Assembly: GCF_024713945.1 (NCBI RefSeq)
Contig: NC_134680.1
Span: 4,364,001-4,428,000, forward strand
DNA length: 64,000 nt
Source: Dermatophagoides farinae
Taxonomy: Eukaryota > Arthropoda > Arachnida > Sarcoptiformes > Pyroglyphidae
Direction of reading: 5' to 3'
Made by a program: the position numbers and the translations under genes. Shown piece after piece: positions 33,275-45,137 of this stretch. The notes under the pieces were generated by a model, which worked only from the letters and a program-made list of their open reading frames with translations, had not been told where the DNA came from and made no database searches. Numbering within the stretch: position 1 is the stretch's first letter; each line of letters opens with the position of its first letter.

Positions 33275-35085
33275 ATGTCAAATCAACCGAGAAGCAATGA
33301 ATTGAATCGAGGTAAATTGTATATTCCAAAATTTTTGAAATATTTCAAAAAAATGATTGTCAATTTTTTTTGTTATCTAAGCCAACAATTATCAATCAAG
33401 AAGCAATCATAATTCATATCGTAAACGTCGTTTTGTTTCATTACCGATGGAATTTCATGAATCGTGTTTAAATTATTGTGGTAAAAAACGACGAAATACT
33501 TCAAACATGACCATGGTACCTGCTTCACATCTATTAATGGGTGGTGTAAATTTTCAGGATCCATTAAATTTAAAAAGTAATAAAACGAATGATGATCAAT
33601 CTAACATTTCTGGAAACAACCACGACAATACTAACAAAATAGATCGTTCACCAGATAATTCTAAAGAAATGGTCAATGTTTTGATACCATCAAATCTACA
33701 AGATCCGTTGAATCTAACACATTCGGATTGTCCGAAAGAATCAGATCTAATATCGGCCGATTCCATAACGAATAAAAGTACAAGTGGTGGTGGCATCATC
33801 ATTAATCACAATCATAATCCTCATTGTAATAAAAGACAACGAACATCATCCGAAAGTGAAATTCATCGCCAAATGTCGTTACCTTCAACATCAAAAACAT
33901 CATCAGCTATGATTAAAGATGATTCCTGTCTTAATCATCATTGTTATCATAATATACAGTCATCATCTTCATTAATTCAATCATCATCAACAACGACAAC
34001 ATCGAAAACGATTCGAAAACCACCATTATTACAACGATGTTCATCGAAAGATTGTTGTACACATAATAATAATAATAATAATCACCATAAAAGATATACG
34101 AATAATATTTGTGATACAAATTTTCGATCAGATCGATCAAAACAACCATTAAATCATTCACATCAACAACCACAACAACAACATCCGGATTCTATAAAAT
34201 CGAATACGAAACAACAGAAACAAAAAGAACGTTTTCAATATGGAAATTATAATCGTTATTATGGATATCGAACAATGGAAAATGACGAAGATCCTCGAAT
34301 TGGATTATTTCGTCCGGAATGGTTCACGGATAAAGATGTTCTCGATATTGGTTGCAATGTTGGTCAAGTTACCATGAAGATAGCACAGAATTTTCATCCG
34401 AACAAAATTATCGGTATCGATATTGATCAATCATTGATAAAGGTAGCCAAAAAAAATGTTCGACAAATTGTTACGAAAAAAATTATAGAAAAGGAAAAAT
34501 TTGATTCATTACCAAACGTGGATGATGAAACTGTTAATGATTTTCCAAATAATGTAAATTTTGTTCAAGTTAATTATGTTCCAACATCGGATGATAAACT
34601 TGAATATCAAAAACCTGAATATGATTGTATCCTATGTTTGAGTGTTACAAAATGGATTCATCTAAATTGGGGTGATGCTGCTCTTAAACGTGCATTTCGT
34701 CGAATGTTTCTACAATTACGTCCCGGTGGTTCACTCATACTTGAACCACAACCATGGTCTTCGTATAAGAAAGCTAAAATGAGTGTAAGTCAATTTTTTT
34801 TTAATTTTGGAAATTTGAAATTAACTCCTAATGAATTTTGAATCCATTATTATTTAGGCAAAATTACGGGAAAATTTTCGTTCGATTCGTTTTAAACCGG
34901 AACATTTTCATGAATTTCTACTCAAAGATGTTGGCTTTAAAAGCTGTGAATTATTGGGCACGCCTGCACATAATCAAAAAGGTAATAATCATGATTATGA
35001 AAAAAAAATTCTAATAATTCCGTTGATATTCCCCATAGGTTTTCAAAGGCCAATTTATTTGTATAAGAAAAAAATGGAAAACTGA
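33275..35085 (+). CDS. bin3: 7SK snRNA methylphosphate capping enzyme (MePCE/Bin3 methyltransferase)
   Basis: Adds a methyl group to the 5' gamma-phosphate of 7SK (and U6) RNA and holds the 7SK snRNP that restrains P-TEFb. Exons: 33275-33311, 33382-34784, 34858-34981, 35039-35085; 536 residues. The first ~300 residues are low-complexity (S, N, H, Q) with basic patches; two near repeats, FQDPLNLK and LQDPLNLT, stand out. The catalytic domain starts FQYGNYNRYYGYR, then RPEWFTDKDVLDIGCNVGQV (SAM-binding motif I), KIIGIDID (motif II), YDCILCLSVTKWIHLNWGD and LRPGGSLILEPQPWSSYKKA, all Bin3-domain hallmarks. It ends RPIYLYKKKMEN. Tail-to-tail with DDOST, 159 bases between stop codons. Confidence 0.96.
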
Positions 35086-35244
35086 TACATGTGTAAAAAT
35101 TTTGTTTTTCAAAGATTTTTTTTATTGAGATTATAAGATTAATTATAAAAAAGTGAAGAGAAAAAGGAAATTTACAAATATCAGGCCTGTATTTGTGTGT
35201 GTGTGTTTGTGTTCAATCTGTTGTTTTTGTCGTCGAATCATCGA

Positions 35245-36768
35245 CTAATCTGACTTAGTTTTCATTGTTGGTTCACGGAAATAAAGAAATACAAAACTAA
35301 ATAGAAAAACACTGAACATCATTGAAAAGGCGCTAAAATAATATGGATATGCTGATATAATGAAACGTTCATATTGTGTATGCTGTAATGGACGTACAGA
35401 AACCTGTGTTGATGAATAAAGATTTGTATAGCCAACACGTTTATAATCGACAATAAATTTATAAACACCATAAACATCTGGTATACGAAATCGAGCAACA
35501 TATTCATTATTTTCTTTTCGCAATGTTTGCCGTATAAATGGATCGATACGAACAAATTCCATTTGTATATCATTGGCATCGAATGGTATCCATTTACCAT
35601 TTTTATCGAATATTTCAATCATAGCCCAATATTCAACATCATCCATAATTGTATAGGAATCATTTTCATTGGTACCGGTTTTAAAATGTTTAACCGAACT
35701 GACACGTAGGACACCTTGTTCTTTGAATACCCAACCTGATAAGGAAAGTGCCAATTGTTCATTGCCAGATTTATCATATTGTCGAACATTCGGTGAACCA
35801 GCGATTTTAATCGGTGATTGAAAGAAATTATCACTGAAAAAATCAAGTGAACCGACAAAAACGACACGTGCATTGTTTCGTGCTTGTAATGCCGATATAA
35901 GAATGGTATTTTTGCCAACAACATGTGGATACTGTTTTTGTATAATTAAAATGCATTATTTATAATTTGAATAACAATTTCAAATAACAAATTTCTTACC
36001 TCAGTTATTTCTTTTAATGGGTTATGCGAATAACATGTTGATGTTCCTTTAAGGACATCTAAAACCAATGTATTTTTCGGATCGGAAATCATACCAATGC
36101 CACGGAACAAAATCGGATTAATACGGGATCGGTCACCGACAATAGTTGGTGCATCGATTAAATCTTCAGTGCCGACAACGATAAGCGTATGCATATCATC
36201 ATCGGTAGCATCATAATTAAAATGATCGATTACTTGTGCACCTTCTTCATCGATTTCTAAACCACATTCAACGGCCAATTCACGTATAGCATCGCCAACA
36301 TTTTCATTGGCAGCTACTAATAAATTACCACCATTATCAATAAATTCGGTAATTGCTTGTGTATTGATATTGCCACCAAATTCTATTGTTTTTATTGGGG
36401 AAAATTCCGATCAAAACAAAATAAGCGAAAATAAATAAATTCACATATACCTTCGGCTGATGGTGAAAACAGAATCAGATGCTGATATAATGGTGTACCA
36501 TATTTAGTTAACGATAATGTAGCATCATCGGCCAAACGAAATGTAAGATCAAATCCTCTATCTAATTAATATATAATTTTCAATAAGAACAAATTGATCA
36601 TCAAGAAAAAAAAATCAAAATCAATAGAATACCTTGTAATGATTTAAAGAAAATGGAATGTGTTTCTTTTATGGATAAATGATCCAACAATACTAACACT
36701 GAACCATTGGCCACAGATAATCGAACAAAACATAGGAGAAACAATGAAATTGGTAGTATCATTTTCAT
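35245..36768 (-). CDS. DDOST: Oligosaccharyltransferase 48 kDa subunit (OST48/DDOST)
   Basis: Non-catalytic ER-membrane subunit of the complex that N-glycosylates nascent proteins. Exons: 36768-36633, 36561-36451, 36382-36000, 35931-35245; 438 residues. Signal peptide [20 protein letters not shown] is followed by the typical [50 protein letters not shown] and [18 protein letters not shown]. The C-terminus has one membrane helix ([20 protein letters not shown]) and a short cytosolic tail ending KTKSD, like the human protein. Divergent from NDUFS1; start codons are 245 bases apart, suggesting one bidirectional promoter. Confidence 0.98.
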
Positions 36769-37013
36769 AACAATTTTTTTACAATGAATTTTTTAAAATA
36801 AAAAAAAAATATTAAACAATTAAAAAGCGGTGGAAACAATCAGACTGAAAAACCGACGTGTAAATTCTTTTGGCATGACGATACTATTCATATAATACAT
36901 ACATAACAAGAGGTCACCTGAATGAATTGAGAATTGTTTTGATTTTTTTAGTTTTTTCTCTTTGTTTCATCTTCTTCATCGGCAACAACAACATTGATCA
37001 GAAAATCGAAATA

Positions 37014-39540
37014 ATGTTTAAATTAATTCGAAATAATCAGAACTCTATTATCGTAAATCATCTTCGAAAGGCTATTAAATCATCATCAGGTACAGCCATT
37101 ATTAATCAATCACAAACACGAACATTATCCGATTTGGTTGAAGTTTTTATTGATGATCAATCGGTTAAAGTTGAACCGGGTACTACCGTTCTAGAAGCTT
37201 GTGCTCGTGTTGGTATTGAAATACCGAGATTTTGTTATCATGAACGTTTATCGATTGCCGGAAATTGTCGAATGTGTTTGGTTGAAGTGGAAAAAAGTCT
37301 TAAACCTGTAGCATCATGTGCTATGCCTGTAATGCCTGGTAAATTTATTTTTTCTTAAAAATTATAGAATTTTTTTCATGAATACAAATCCTTGATTTAT
37401 TCATTTCATTTTTTTTTATTTGCAGGTATGAAAATTAAACCGAATTCTGAATTTTCTAAAAAAGCTCGTGAAAGTGTTATGGAATTTATACTTTTGAATC
37501 ATCCATTGGATTGTCCGATTTGTGATCAAGGTGGTGAATGTGATCTTCAAGATCAATCAATGGCATATGGATCAGATCGATCACGATTACGTATCGATTT
37601 GGATGAGAAACGTGCGGTTGAAGATAAAAATATTGGCCCATTAGTGCGTACGATTATGACACGATGTATTCAATGTACACGCTGTGTACGATTTATGAAT
37701 GAAATTGGTGGCTGTCCAGATTTGGGCACAACTGGTCGTGGTACTGATATGCAAATTGGTACCTATTTAGAAAATGTTACTATGCTCAGTGAATTATCCG
37801 GTAATATTGTCGATATTTGTCCGGTTGGTGCGTTAACATCGAAACCATATACATTTACTGGTGAGTGTTTTATTTAATATCAATAAAAAAATGTTTATCA
37901 TGAAATTGAAATTTTCATCTATATTTAGGACGTCCTTGGGAATTACGACGTTATGATTCAATCGATATTTTCGATGCTGTCGGTTCGAACATTAGTGTTT
38001 GTCAAAGATCAGGTGATCTCTTGCGTATTATTCCTCGTTTACATGAAGATATCAATGAAGAATGGTTAGCGGATAAATCACGTCATGCACCGATCGATGG
38101 ATTGAAAACACAACGCCTAACAACACCAATGTTACGGCCATCATCTAATTCACATCTACAGGAATGTGATTGGGAAGATGCATTGATTTCATTATCACAA
38201 GCAATCGATCATTGTGATGCACAAAGGCTAGTTGCCATTGTTGGTCCACATACCGATGCCGAAACAATGGTGGCTGTTAAAGATTTCTTCAACAGCATGG
38301 GTACTACAATTTAATGATCATCACTTTCTATTTATTTTAATTAATCCAAATGTTTTAATTTCTTTAGATTCTGATAATCTATATGTACACGTTGATTCAA
38401 AATTTGATACGACAATTTTCCCAAAATCATCGGATTTGAATTTCCGTTCAAATTACCTGTTCAATACGGGCATAGCCGCATTAGAAGATGCCGATTTCCT
38501 ATTAATCATTGGTTCGAATGTACGCTATGAAGCTCCATTGGTTAATCATCGGATTCGAAAAGCATGGCGACAAAGTACATTGATTGATATTGCATTTGTT
38601 GGACCGAAAAATCTTGATCTATCCTATGATTATACATGGCTTGGTGATGATCTGAATACATTGAATCAAATTTATTCGGAAACACACCCTGTTGTGAAAA
38701 AATTGAAAGCGGCCAAAAAACCAGTCATCATTCTGGGACAACAGATTTTAAAATCCGAAAATTCAAATGATTCAATCTATTCGGCTGTAAAATCTATTAG
38801 TGAAAAATTTAATGCCGATTTTAACATACTTCATGCAAACGCATCACAAGTTGCTGCATTCGATTTAGGTTTTAAACCAAGTTTCGAAATGAATTTAGAA
38901 GATAATAATCGGCCAACGGTCATGTGGTTGTTTGGCGTAGATGATGCCGGTCTTCAAATACCGAAAAATTGTTTTGTCGTTTATCAGGTAATTGATTGAC
39001 TATTTTGCTATTTTTGTATTTATTTGATCATTTCCTTTCATCATAATAAAGGGGCATAATGGTGACATTGGTGCAAATCAAGCAGATTTAGTTTTACCGG
39101 GTGCTGCTTATACTGAAAAACAAGGCGTCTATGTTAATATGGAAGGACGTGCACAACAAACATTGGCCGCAATAACACCACCATTAATGGCTAGAAATGA
39201 TTGGTATATTGTTCGTGCCGTATCGGAAATATCAAATCGAACATTACCATATGAAAATCTTTCGGGCATTCGTCAACGTATGTCACAATTAGTACCAAGC
39301 CTTACGGATTTCAATAAAAATATTCAACCCATTGCGATTCAACCACCATCATTATCAACACGATCGACAATTAAATCCGAAACAATGAAAATATTATCAA
39401 ATAAAAAATTGACGCCCATGATGAAAGAATTGGCCGATTATTATCAAACAGATATTATTTCACGTTCATCATCTACAATGGCCAAATGTGTACAAGCCGT
39501 ACAAAAAGAGGTGATCAAACGGCAACGACAACAACAATAA
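37014..39540 (+). CDS. NDUFS1: Complex I 75 kDa iron-sulfur subunit (NDUFS1)
   Basis: Largest core subunit of mitochondrial NADH:ubiquinone oxidoreductase, passing electrons through three Fe-S clusters. Exons: 37014-37338, 37426-37860, 37929-38300, 38368-38987, 39052-39540; 746 residues. The first ~35 residues are Ser/Arg/Lys-rich without acids, a mitochondrial presequence. The 2Fe-2S ligands lie in [18 protein letters not shown] and VASC; the 4Fe-4S sites in [20 protein letters not shown] and [10 protein letters not shown]; the last Cys in [29 protein letters not shown] is the conserved C-terminal motif. An in-frame upstream ATG-less extension is open, but the ATG at 37014 fits a normal presequence. 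Poly(A) signal at 39593-39598. Confidence 0.98.
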
Positions 39541-39592
39541 TGATAATGATAATTAATTTAGATGATGTTGATAAACAAATTGAATATAGAAT

Positions 39593-39598
39593 AATAAA
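39593..39598 (+). terminator. Candidate poly(A) signal of NDUFS1
   Basis: AATAAA 53 bases after the stop codon. Confidence 0.5.
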
Positions 39599-39761
39599 TA
39601 AAGTTCTTCGTTTCTTTCTTTCTATTTTCAATTGAATTGGTATTTTGGTCTTTGTAAAACTAATTAATTATTACAAAATATGAATGAAAGAAAAAATCAA
39701 TCGAATATCGGCTATCTGGATTTTTCGATGAATGTTGATTTCGTTGTTTTTGTTTTCTGGG

Positions 39762-40357
39762 TTAACCATTATTCAAATGAATACCATCTTTATCTAATTC
39801 ATTTAGAATCGTTGTACGTGCAGTATTAAAATCGAATGGCGGTATTGAACTATCACCCATAAACATATTTAATAACATATTAATGAATGACATAACACGA
39901 CGACCAATACGTGATAGAAAGGAATTTCCTTGACCACCATTATCAACATATTCAACAGTACCATCTTCACGTACGATTGCAGTTCGCTCATCAACTATTA
40001 GAAATGAGAAAATAATAAGAACCCGAATTCAAAATAAAATAAAATAAAAATTTTCTTCAAGTACTTACATCCAAACATTCTCTTAATCATATCGATTATC
40101 GTATGAATCATACTTCGTGTTGGATGTTGATCATCTCTGAAACTATCTGTATCGACAGTTTCGAATGCACCACCATCATCCCGAACTGTTCTTGGTGCTC
40201 CATTTCCTTTTTCGGATTCCCAGCAACAACAACAAAAACATTAGTTCATTCATGTTAGGTTTTTTCGGAAATACATCTTACCCGTATGTAGAATGGCCAA
40301 CAAAATGATCGCAAACAATGATAACCACAATGTAATAGTCGGATTAATTGGCGACAT
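39762..40357 (-). CDS. Small membrane/secreted protein of two duplicated modules, unknown function
   Basis: Not recognised. Exons: 40357-40282, 40206-40069, 39994-39762 give 148 residues; all joins have GT-AG sites and one open frame. Exon 1 is a signal peptide or anchor (MSPINPTITLWLSLFAIILL). Exons 2 and 3 encode two related modules: residues about 33-71 run VRDDG..E.VD then RSMIHTIIDMIKRMFG, and residues about 79-112 run VREDG..E.VD then RRVMSFINMLLNMFMG. In both, the motif VR(D/E)DG begins at the same distance (residue 8) from the exon start, which points to exon duplication. The second helix-like segment is amphipathic in both. The acceptor of exon 2 is weak (AAAAAG), so that boundary is the least certain. 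It lies convergent to NDUFS1. Confidence 0.7.
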
Positions 40358-41163
40358 TTTCAATTCGATTGATTTTTAAAATCTAAAATGAAACGCTTGA
40401 ATCATTTTGCATGGTTAATTTATAGCCTTTATCAATTATGATGGAATTATCAGTTTTTAAACTTGTTTTGTCTTTGTCTTTCTTCTTGATTCGATTATTT
40501 TTCCATTGTCGCATCAAGGCCATGAAGATGATGATGAATATATTTACCATGGTTGAACTGTTTTGAAAATGAGTTATTCTCACGTATTCTTCTTTCGGGT
40601 TGAAAAATATTATTAAAAAGTGACGAAACGAAAGGGAAAAAAATTGCAATCAACCATACCAAACGAAAATTCCTAAGCATTCATCAAAATAATTCAACAA
40701 TCGTTAATTAAACATTTTTCATCATCATCATAATCATCAACAATGATTCACTATAATAATTATTATTTGATGACAAATTTAATTGCATAGTTCGAAACGA
40801 TTCTACGGACTCGATAAATGGATTCTTGTTGATTGGATGTCTTGTGTTTTGTGTGTGTGATTTCATTTGATGTGTTCGAAATTCAAATTTCAAAAAAAAA
40901 ACATTTACGATTTGGTACATTCACATAACCCATAACTCTCATGGTATGTAGCAAAACAACAAAAAAAAGCTGAAGATTAATTAAATTTTGTTGATGTCGT
41001 CATTGTTGTTGTTGTTGTTGTTTTGAATGATCAAAACAAATTATTAAATTTTTTTTTTATTCCAGAGCCAAAAGAATTTATTGATTTACTGCTACTGGTT
41101 GTTGTTGACAATTGTTAAACCTATTTGTTTTTTTTCTGATGACAATTATATAATGATAAAATA
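40358..41163. other. Upstream region shared by the small protein and NPRL3
   Basis: About 800 bases between divergent start codons, with a TTG run near 41010. No ORF supported. Confidence 0.45.
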
Positions 41164-43305
41164 ATGATGATAAATTCAGTGGATGATTTATCACGATTAA
41201 ACGTATCGGATGAGACAACACCATTGGGTGTATTTCTTGTTAAATCCGATAGTACCGAAGAGAAATTATTGTTTCGTTTCCCGTATGTGATGATTGATGA
41301 ACCGATTCCATCCATACAATATAATCAAAATCAATATGCATTGATTATACCACAGGATAATAATAATATAACCAATCTAAATAATCGTACGACGAATATT
41401 CTGAATGATTCAACAACAACACAACAACAAAGTTCACTATTACCCGCATATACTGAATTGACAAGTTCATCCATTTCAATTGATAATAATGATAAAGTGG
41501 AGATAACCAAAGTTATCGGTCTTACAGATTCAGCATTTTCCAATCTATTTGGCGCTGTCAAACGTAAATTATGTGATCAAAAATTTGAACTTAAAGTAGA
41601 TAATGTTCGTTTTGTTGGCCATCCAATGCTTGTGGATAAACATTGTTTTCATATTGTATTTGCATTGAAAGCTGATGCTCAACATGATATTGTTAAATCA
41701 TATCATGAATTAAGTCAACATATTGCCATTTCATTACGATCGGAAGAGAAACGATGTAAATATTTTACCAAACAAAGTAAGATAATGATATCATGTCATG
41801 ATGAGATTAGTGTACCATCGATGGCCGGCGATCATCATCATCCAAGTGGTGAAAATGCTAAACAATCATCGTCAACAACAGCACAACTTTCACCATATAA
41901 ATTAATATTGGATAAATGTCAATTAGCCAATGAATTAAAGGAAATATTTTTACAATTATGTAACGAAGGAATCGTACAGTTAAAAATGAATCAATGGATT
42001 AATCTAAATTTTTGTCTTCCACAAAAAGTACATCGGCGATTAATGGAATCACCATTAGCACCACCGATTACACCTGCTAACATACAGTTATGTTTGAAAA
42101 AACTACGTCCATATCATACATTCTTATTGTTAATTGAAATGGATTGTCTGCTACAATCGTTACCGCAAGATGTATCACCATCATTCGTTCGTTTAATTCG
42201 GGTATCAAATCCATTGAAAAATCTATTGGAATTATCGGCCGATGCCGATATTACATTATCACAAGTGTTCAATATTGTTGCCGAACTTGTATATTGGGGT
42301 AAAGCGACCATAATATTTCCATTATGTGAATCAAACCATTATATGCTTCATCCATCGGCTTCGACAGCTATCGATTCTCGTTTCATCGCTGAATTTCAGC
42401 AACAATTTCCCTGTGAATCATTATTGCGAATTATGTCGAAATTTTCGTTGGGCGTATCGCTTAGTCAATTTAAAAATCCAATGAATAGTGCCGATCAGGA
42501 ATGTAAATTCGTGCGTATGATCGTATGGATGTTACGTAAACGGCTATTACTTCAATTACATATGTATGTTTTATTCCTTCCATTATCGAATGAATCACCA
42601 TCATCATCGTCATCATCATCATCGGTGACCATCAACACTTCGTCGTCGTCGATGATGATTAATAAAGATAATCATAATAATCGATTAATCCATAATAACG
42701 AACAACAGCAAACGGAACCGATCCTATTATCCGATCAAATATCGATAACAAATAGTAGTTCCTGTCCGACAAGTGATACATGTTCACCACCATCAATAGC
42801 TGCTAGTCCAATTTCATCATCCAATATGATGATGACAGCAACAACAATGCGAATGGCTATTATAAAAGAATTAAATGAAACATCACCATCATCTATGATG
42901 AATGATCAACATTTAAATTCGAATCAACAACCACTGCCTCCACCACCACCACCATCGTTAATCGTTTCTAATCCTTCCACAATACCTTCGGATACCATTC
43001 CAATCACTGATCAATCATCATTTAAAGAATCATCTGAATTAATATTAAAATCAATAAGATTAAATGATGATGAAATTCAACAGGTATTAGCCGTACCAGC
43101 AGCCGATAATATTGATGATATACGTTTATTTGCTAAATTAGTACCATATTTTGATGGACATCATCATATTGAAGATATTATGTATTATGAAAATCTTCGC
43201 CGTAGTCATATAATAACATTGATTGATAAATTTCGTGATGTACTCATTGTTTGCCATTATGAAGATACAACAGTGGCTGAATTATTACCATATAATACAT
43301 TATGA
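41164..43305 (+). CDS. NPRL3: NPRL3, GATOR1 complex subunit
   Basis: With NPRL2 and DEPDC5 forms GATOR1, the GAP that switches off Rag GTPases and so represses mTORC1 at the lysosome when amino acids are low. Single exon, 713 residues, starting MMINSVDDLSRLNVSD. The N-terminal longin-type part has PLGVFLVKSDSTEEKLLFRFPY and GLTDSAFSNLFGAVKRKLCDQKFELKVDNVRFVGHP (the latter two matching the family core), then FHIVFALKA and ISLRSEEKRCKYFTKQSK. Mid-domain LRPYHTFLLLI...LL and C-terminal LFAKLVPYFDGHHHIEDIMY (winged-helix) end the protein. A stretch of about 140 residues rich in S, T, N and P (42,590-43,020) interrupts the C-terminal half. Being intronless is unusual beside its multi-exon neighbours; retroposition is possible but not shown. 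Confidence 0.93.
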   Translation: MMINSVDDLSRLNVSDETTPLGVFLVKSDSTEEKLLFRFPYVMIDEPIPSIQYNQNQYALIIPQDNNNITNLNNRTTNILNDSTTTQQQSSLLPAYTELTSSSISIDNNDKVEITKVIGLTDSAFSNLFGAVKRKLCDQKFELKVDNVRFVGHPMLVDKHCFHIVFALKADAQHDIVKSYHELSQHIAISLRSEEKRCKYFTKQSKIMISCHDEISVPSMAGDHHHPSGENAKQSSSTTAQLSPYKLILDKCQLANELKEIFLQLCNEGIVQLKMNQWINLNFCLPQKVHRRLMESPLAPPITPANIQLCLKKLRPYHTFLLLIEMDCLLQSLPQDVSPSFVRLIRVSNPLKNLLELSADADITLSQVFNIVAELVYWGKATIIFPLCESNHYMLHPSASTAIDSRFIAEFQQQFPCESLLRIMSKFSLGVSLSQFKNPMNSADQECKFVRMIVWMLRKRLLLQLHMYVLFLPLSNESPSSSSSSSSVTINTSSSSMMINKDNHNNRLIHNNEQQQTEPILLSDQISITNSSSCPTSDTCSPPSIAASPISSSNMMMTATTMRMAIIKELNETSPSSMMNDQHLNSNQQPLPPPPPPSLIVSNPSTIPSDTIPITDQSSFKESSELILKSIRLNDDEIQQVLAVPAADNIDDIRLFAKLVPYFDGHHHIEDIMYYENLRRSHIITLIDKFRDVLIVCHYEDTTVAELLPYNTL

Positions 43306-43824
43306 TGTATTATTTTAAATTATAATTAAAATTATTTTTAATGTTTTTTTTCATAATAATTATATTATTAGATATAATTGATTGTAAAATAAAAAAATTG
43401 ATTTTTTTTTGTTGTAAAAAAACTGATCATCAATATAATTAATGAACATGCAAATTAAGATTATTATATCAAAAAAAAAAAAAAATTAATAACCGGATAC
43501 AATGGAAAATGATTGAGTGAAAAAGAGTGACAATCACCGAAACCACAATGTGTTAATCCCAATAAAACAAAAATTTGAGAAATTGAAGAATATGTAGAAT
43601 GAGATAGTAGAAGTAGACTAGCTATATAAGCGATATATATACTTTGCAGGTTATTAGATGAATGAAATGTGGGTAATTAAGTAAATAAATAAATTTAGAA
43701 TGATAATAATCGATATAGTGGATTTTTGATTTTTTTTTTGGATTTTCATCATATCATCATATCATGTATGGTCGTCTATTTACAAAAAAACTGTCTTTTT
43801 TTCTTGCTATTGTTATCGTTATTT
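43306..43824. other. Tail-to-tail spacer NPRL3/DCAF7
   Basis: Non-coding AT-rich spacer holding both 3' UTRs; a poly-A run near 43475. Nothing else seen. Confidence 0.5.
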
Positions 43825-45137
43825 TCATACACGAAGAATTTCGAGACAATTATTATAACAGATTGCAATCCAATCCGGTTGTGCTAATGACCATTGTATC
43901 TGATTGATTTCACCATCAGCCTGATAGGCTAATATTGGATCTTCAATTGTACGTGGTAATTGTTGTAGATCCCATATCAAAGCTTGATGATCATCGCCTG
44001 TAAGGAATTCATTTGAATTAGTTATGGAAAACACATTAATTAAAACAATAGTAGAAAAAAAATACTGACCAGCAGTACAAATATGACTGGCTGAATGTGG
44101 TGCCCATGAAATACCATCGATAAAACCACGATGATTTTTCAAACGTGCTGTCGGTGTACAAGGTGCACGTATATCGATAATGATTACTTCGTTAGAATCT
44201 AATGCAAATGTAGCCAATAGATAGGAATTTTGTTTACTCCATGCTAATCGCAATAATGGTAAATGTTGTGGATCTTCATAAATAATGGTTGAATGTTCAA
44301 GATGACGAAGATCGAACATACGAACCGAACCATCCGCACCAACCGATGCAAATATATCACGTCCACCACCAGCACCACTGAATGCAATATCATATACTTC
44401 TTTATCATGGGCAATTAATTGTGTTTTCACCTGACCGGAAAGAACATTTGTACGACCAATGGCTTGACCGGTTTCTAGACCCCAAATCGTACATGTAGTA
44501 TCGATACTTGATGTTCCAATTAGATTTGGATCAGCTTCATTCCAATCGAAGGATGTAAGTGGTGCACAAAAATCGCTATTTTTATTCTATGGGAAAAAAT
44601 TATTTTATAGCTAATGATCAGCGATTGATATTGAATTAATACATACATTATTGAGTAAACATTCCATTGTGGATTCATTATCCTGATTTAATCTCCAGAT
44701 ACGAAGATAATCCCCACTTGTAGCCAATAGATCGGGTAGATTTGCTTTCATATCTGGAATCCACATTATTTTTGTTGTTGGATATGGATGATCAAAAGTA
44801 GTTTTGGCCATAAATTCGGATGAACTTTCATCAAGTGTTACGATTTGGACCTGAATGAATTTGAAAACCAATAAATCAATCACTCAATAAAATTCAAATG
44901 AAGTGAAATCACACCTACTTTGTTATTATATTCTTCAATATAAGAACCGATTGCTAAACGAAAACGTTTATCATGTCGTACCGACCAGCTCATCGCATAT
45001 ATTGTCCATGGTGCAACATATTTATAGATTTCTTTACGTTTTAATTGTCCAGATGATGTTGATGATGATGTTGATCCGGTGGTAGTAGTAGTTCCTGATC
45101 CAGGAACCGATGTATGTACAGCCATTTTTTCATTCAT
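43825..45137 (-). CDS. DCAF7: DCAF7/WDR68 WD40 adaptor
   Basis: Seven-blade WD40 scaffold that binds DYRK1/HIPK kinases and serves as a DDB1-CUL4 substrate receptor. Exons: 45137-44919, 44850-44647, 44586-44070, 43997-43825; 370 residues. Conserved strings: [90 protein letters not shown] and the C-terminal NCLEILRV. Compared with the human protein it has an N-terminal extension of about 25 residues of G, S and T. Two in-frame ATGs compete (45137 and 45125); I take the first. The last intron (72 bases) is in frame and stop-free. Confidence 0.96.
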
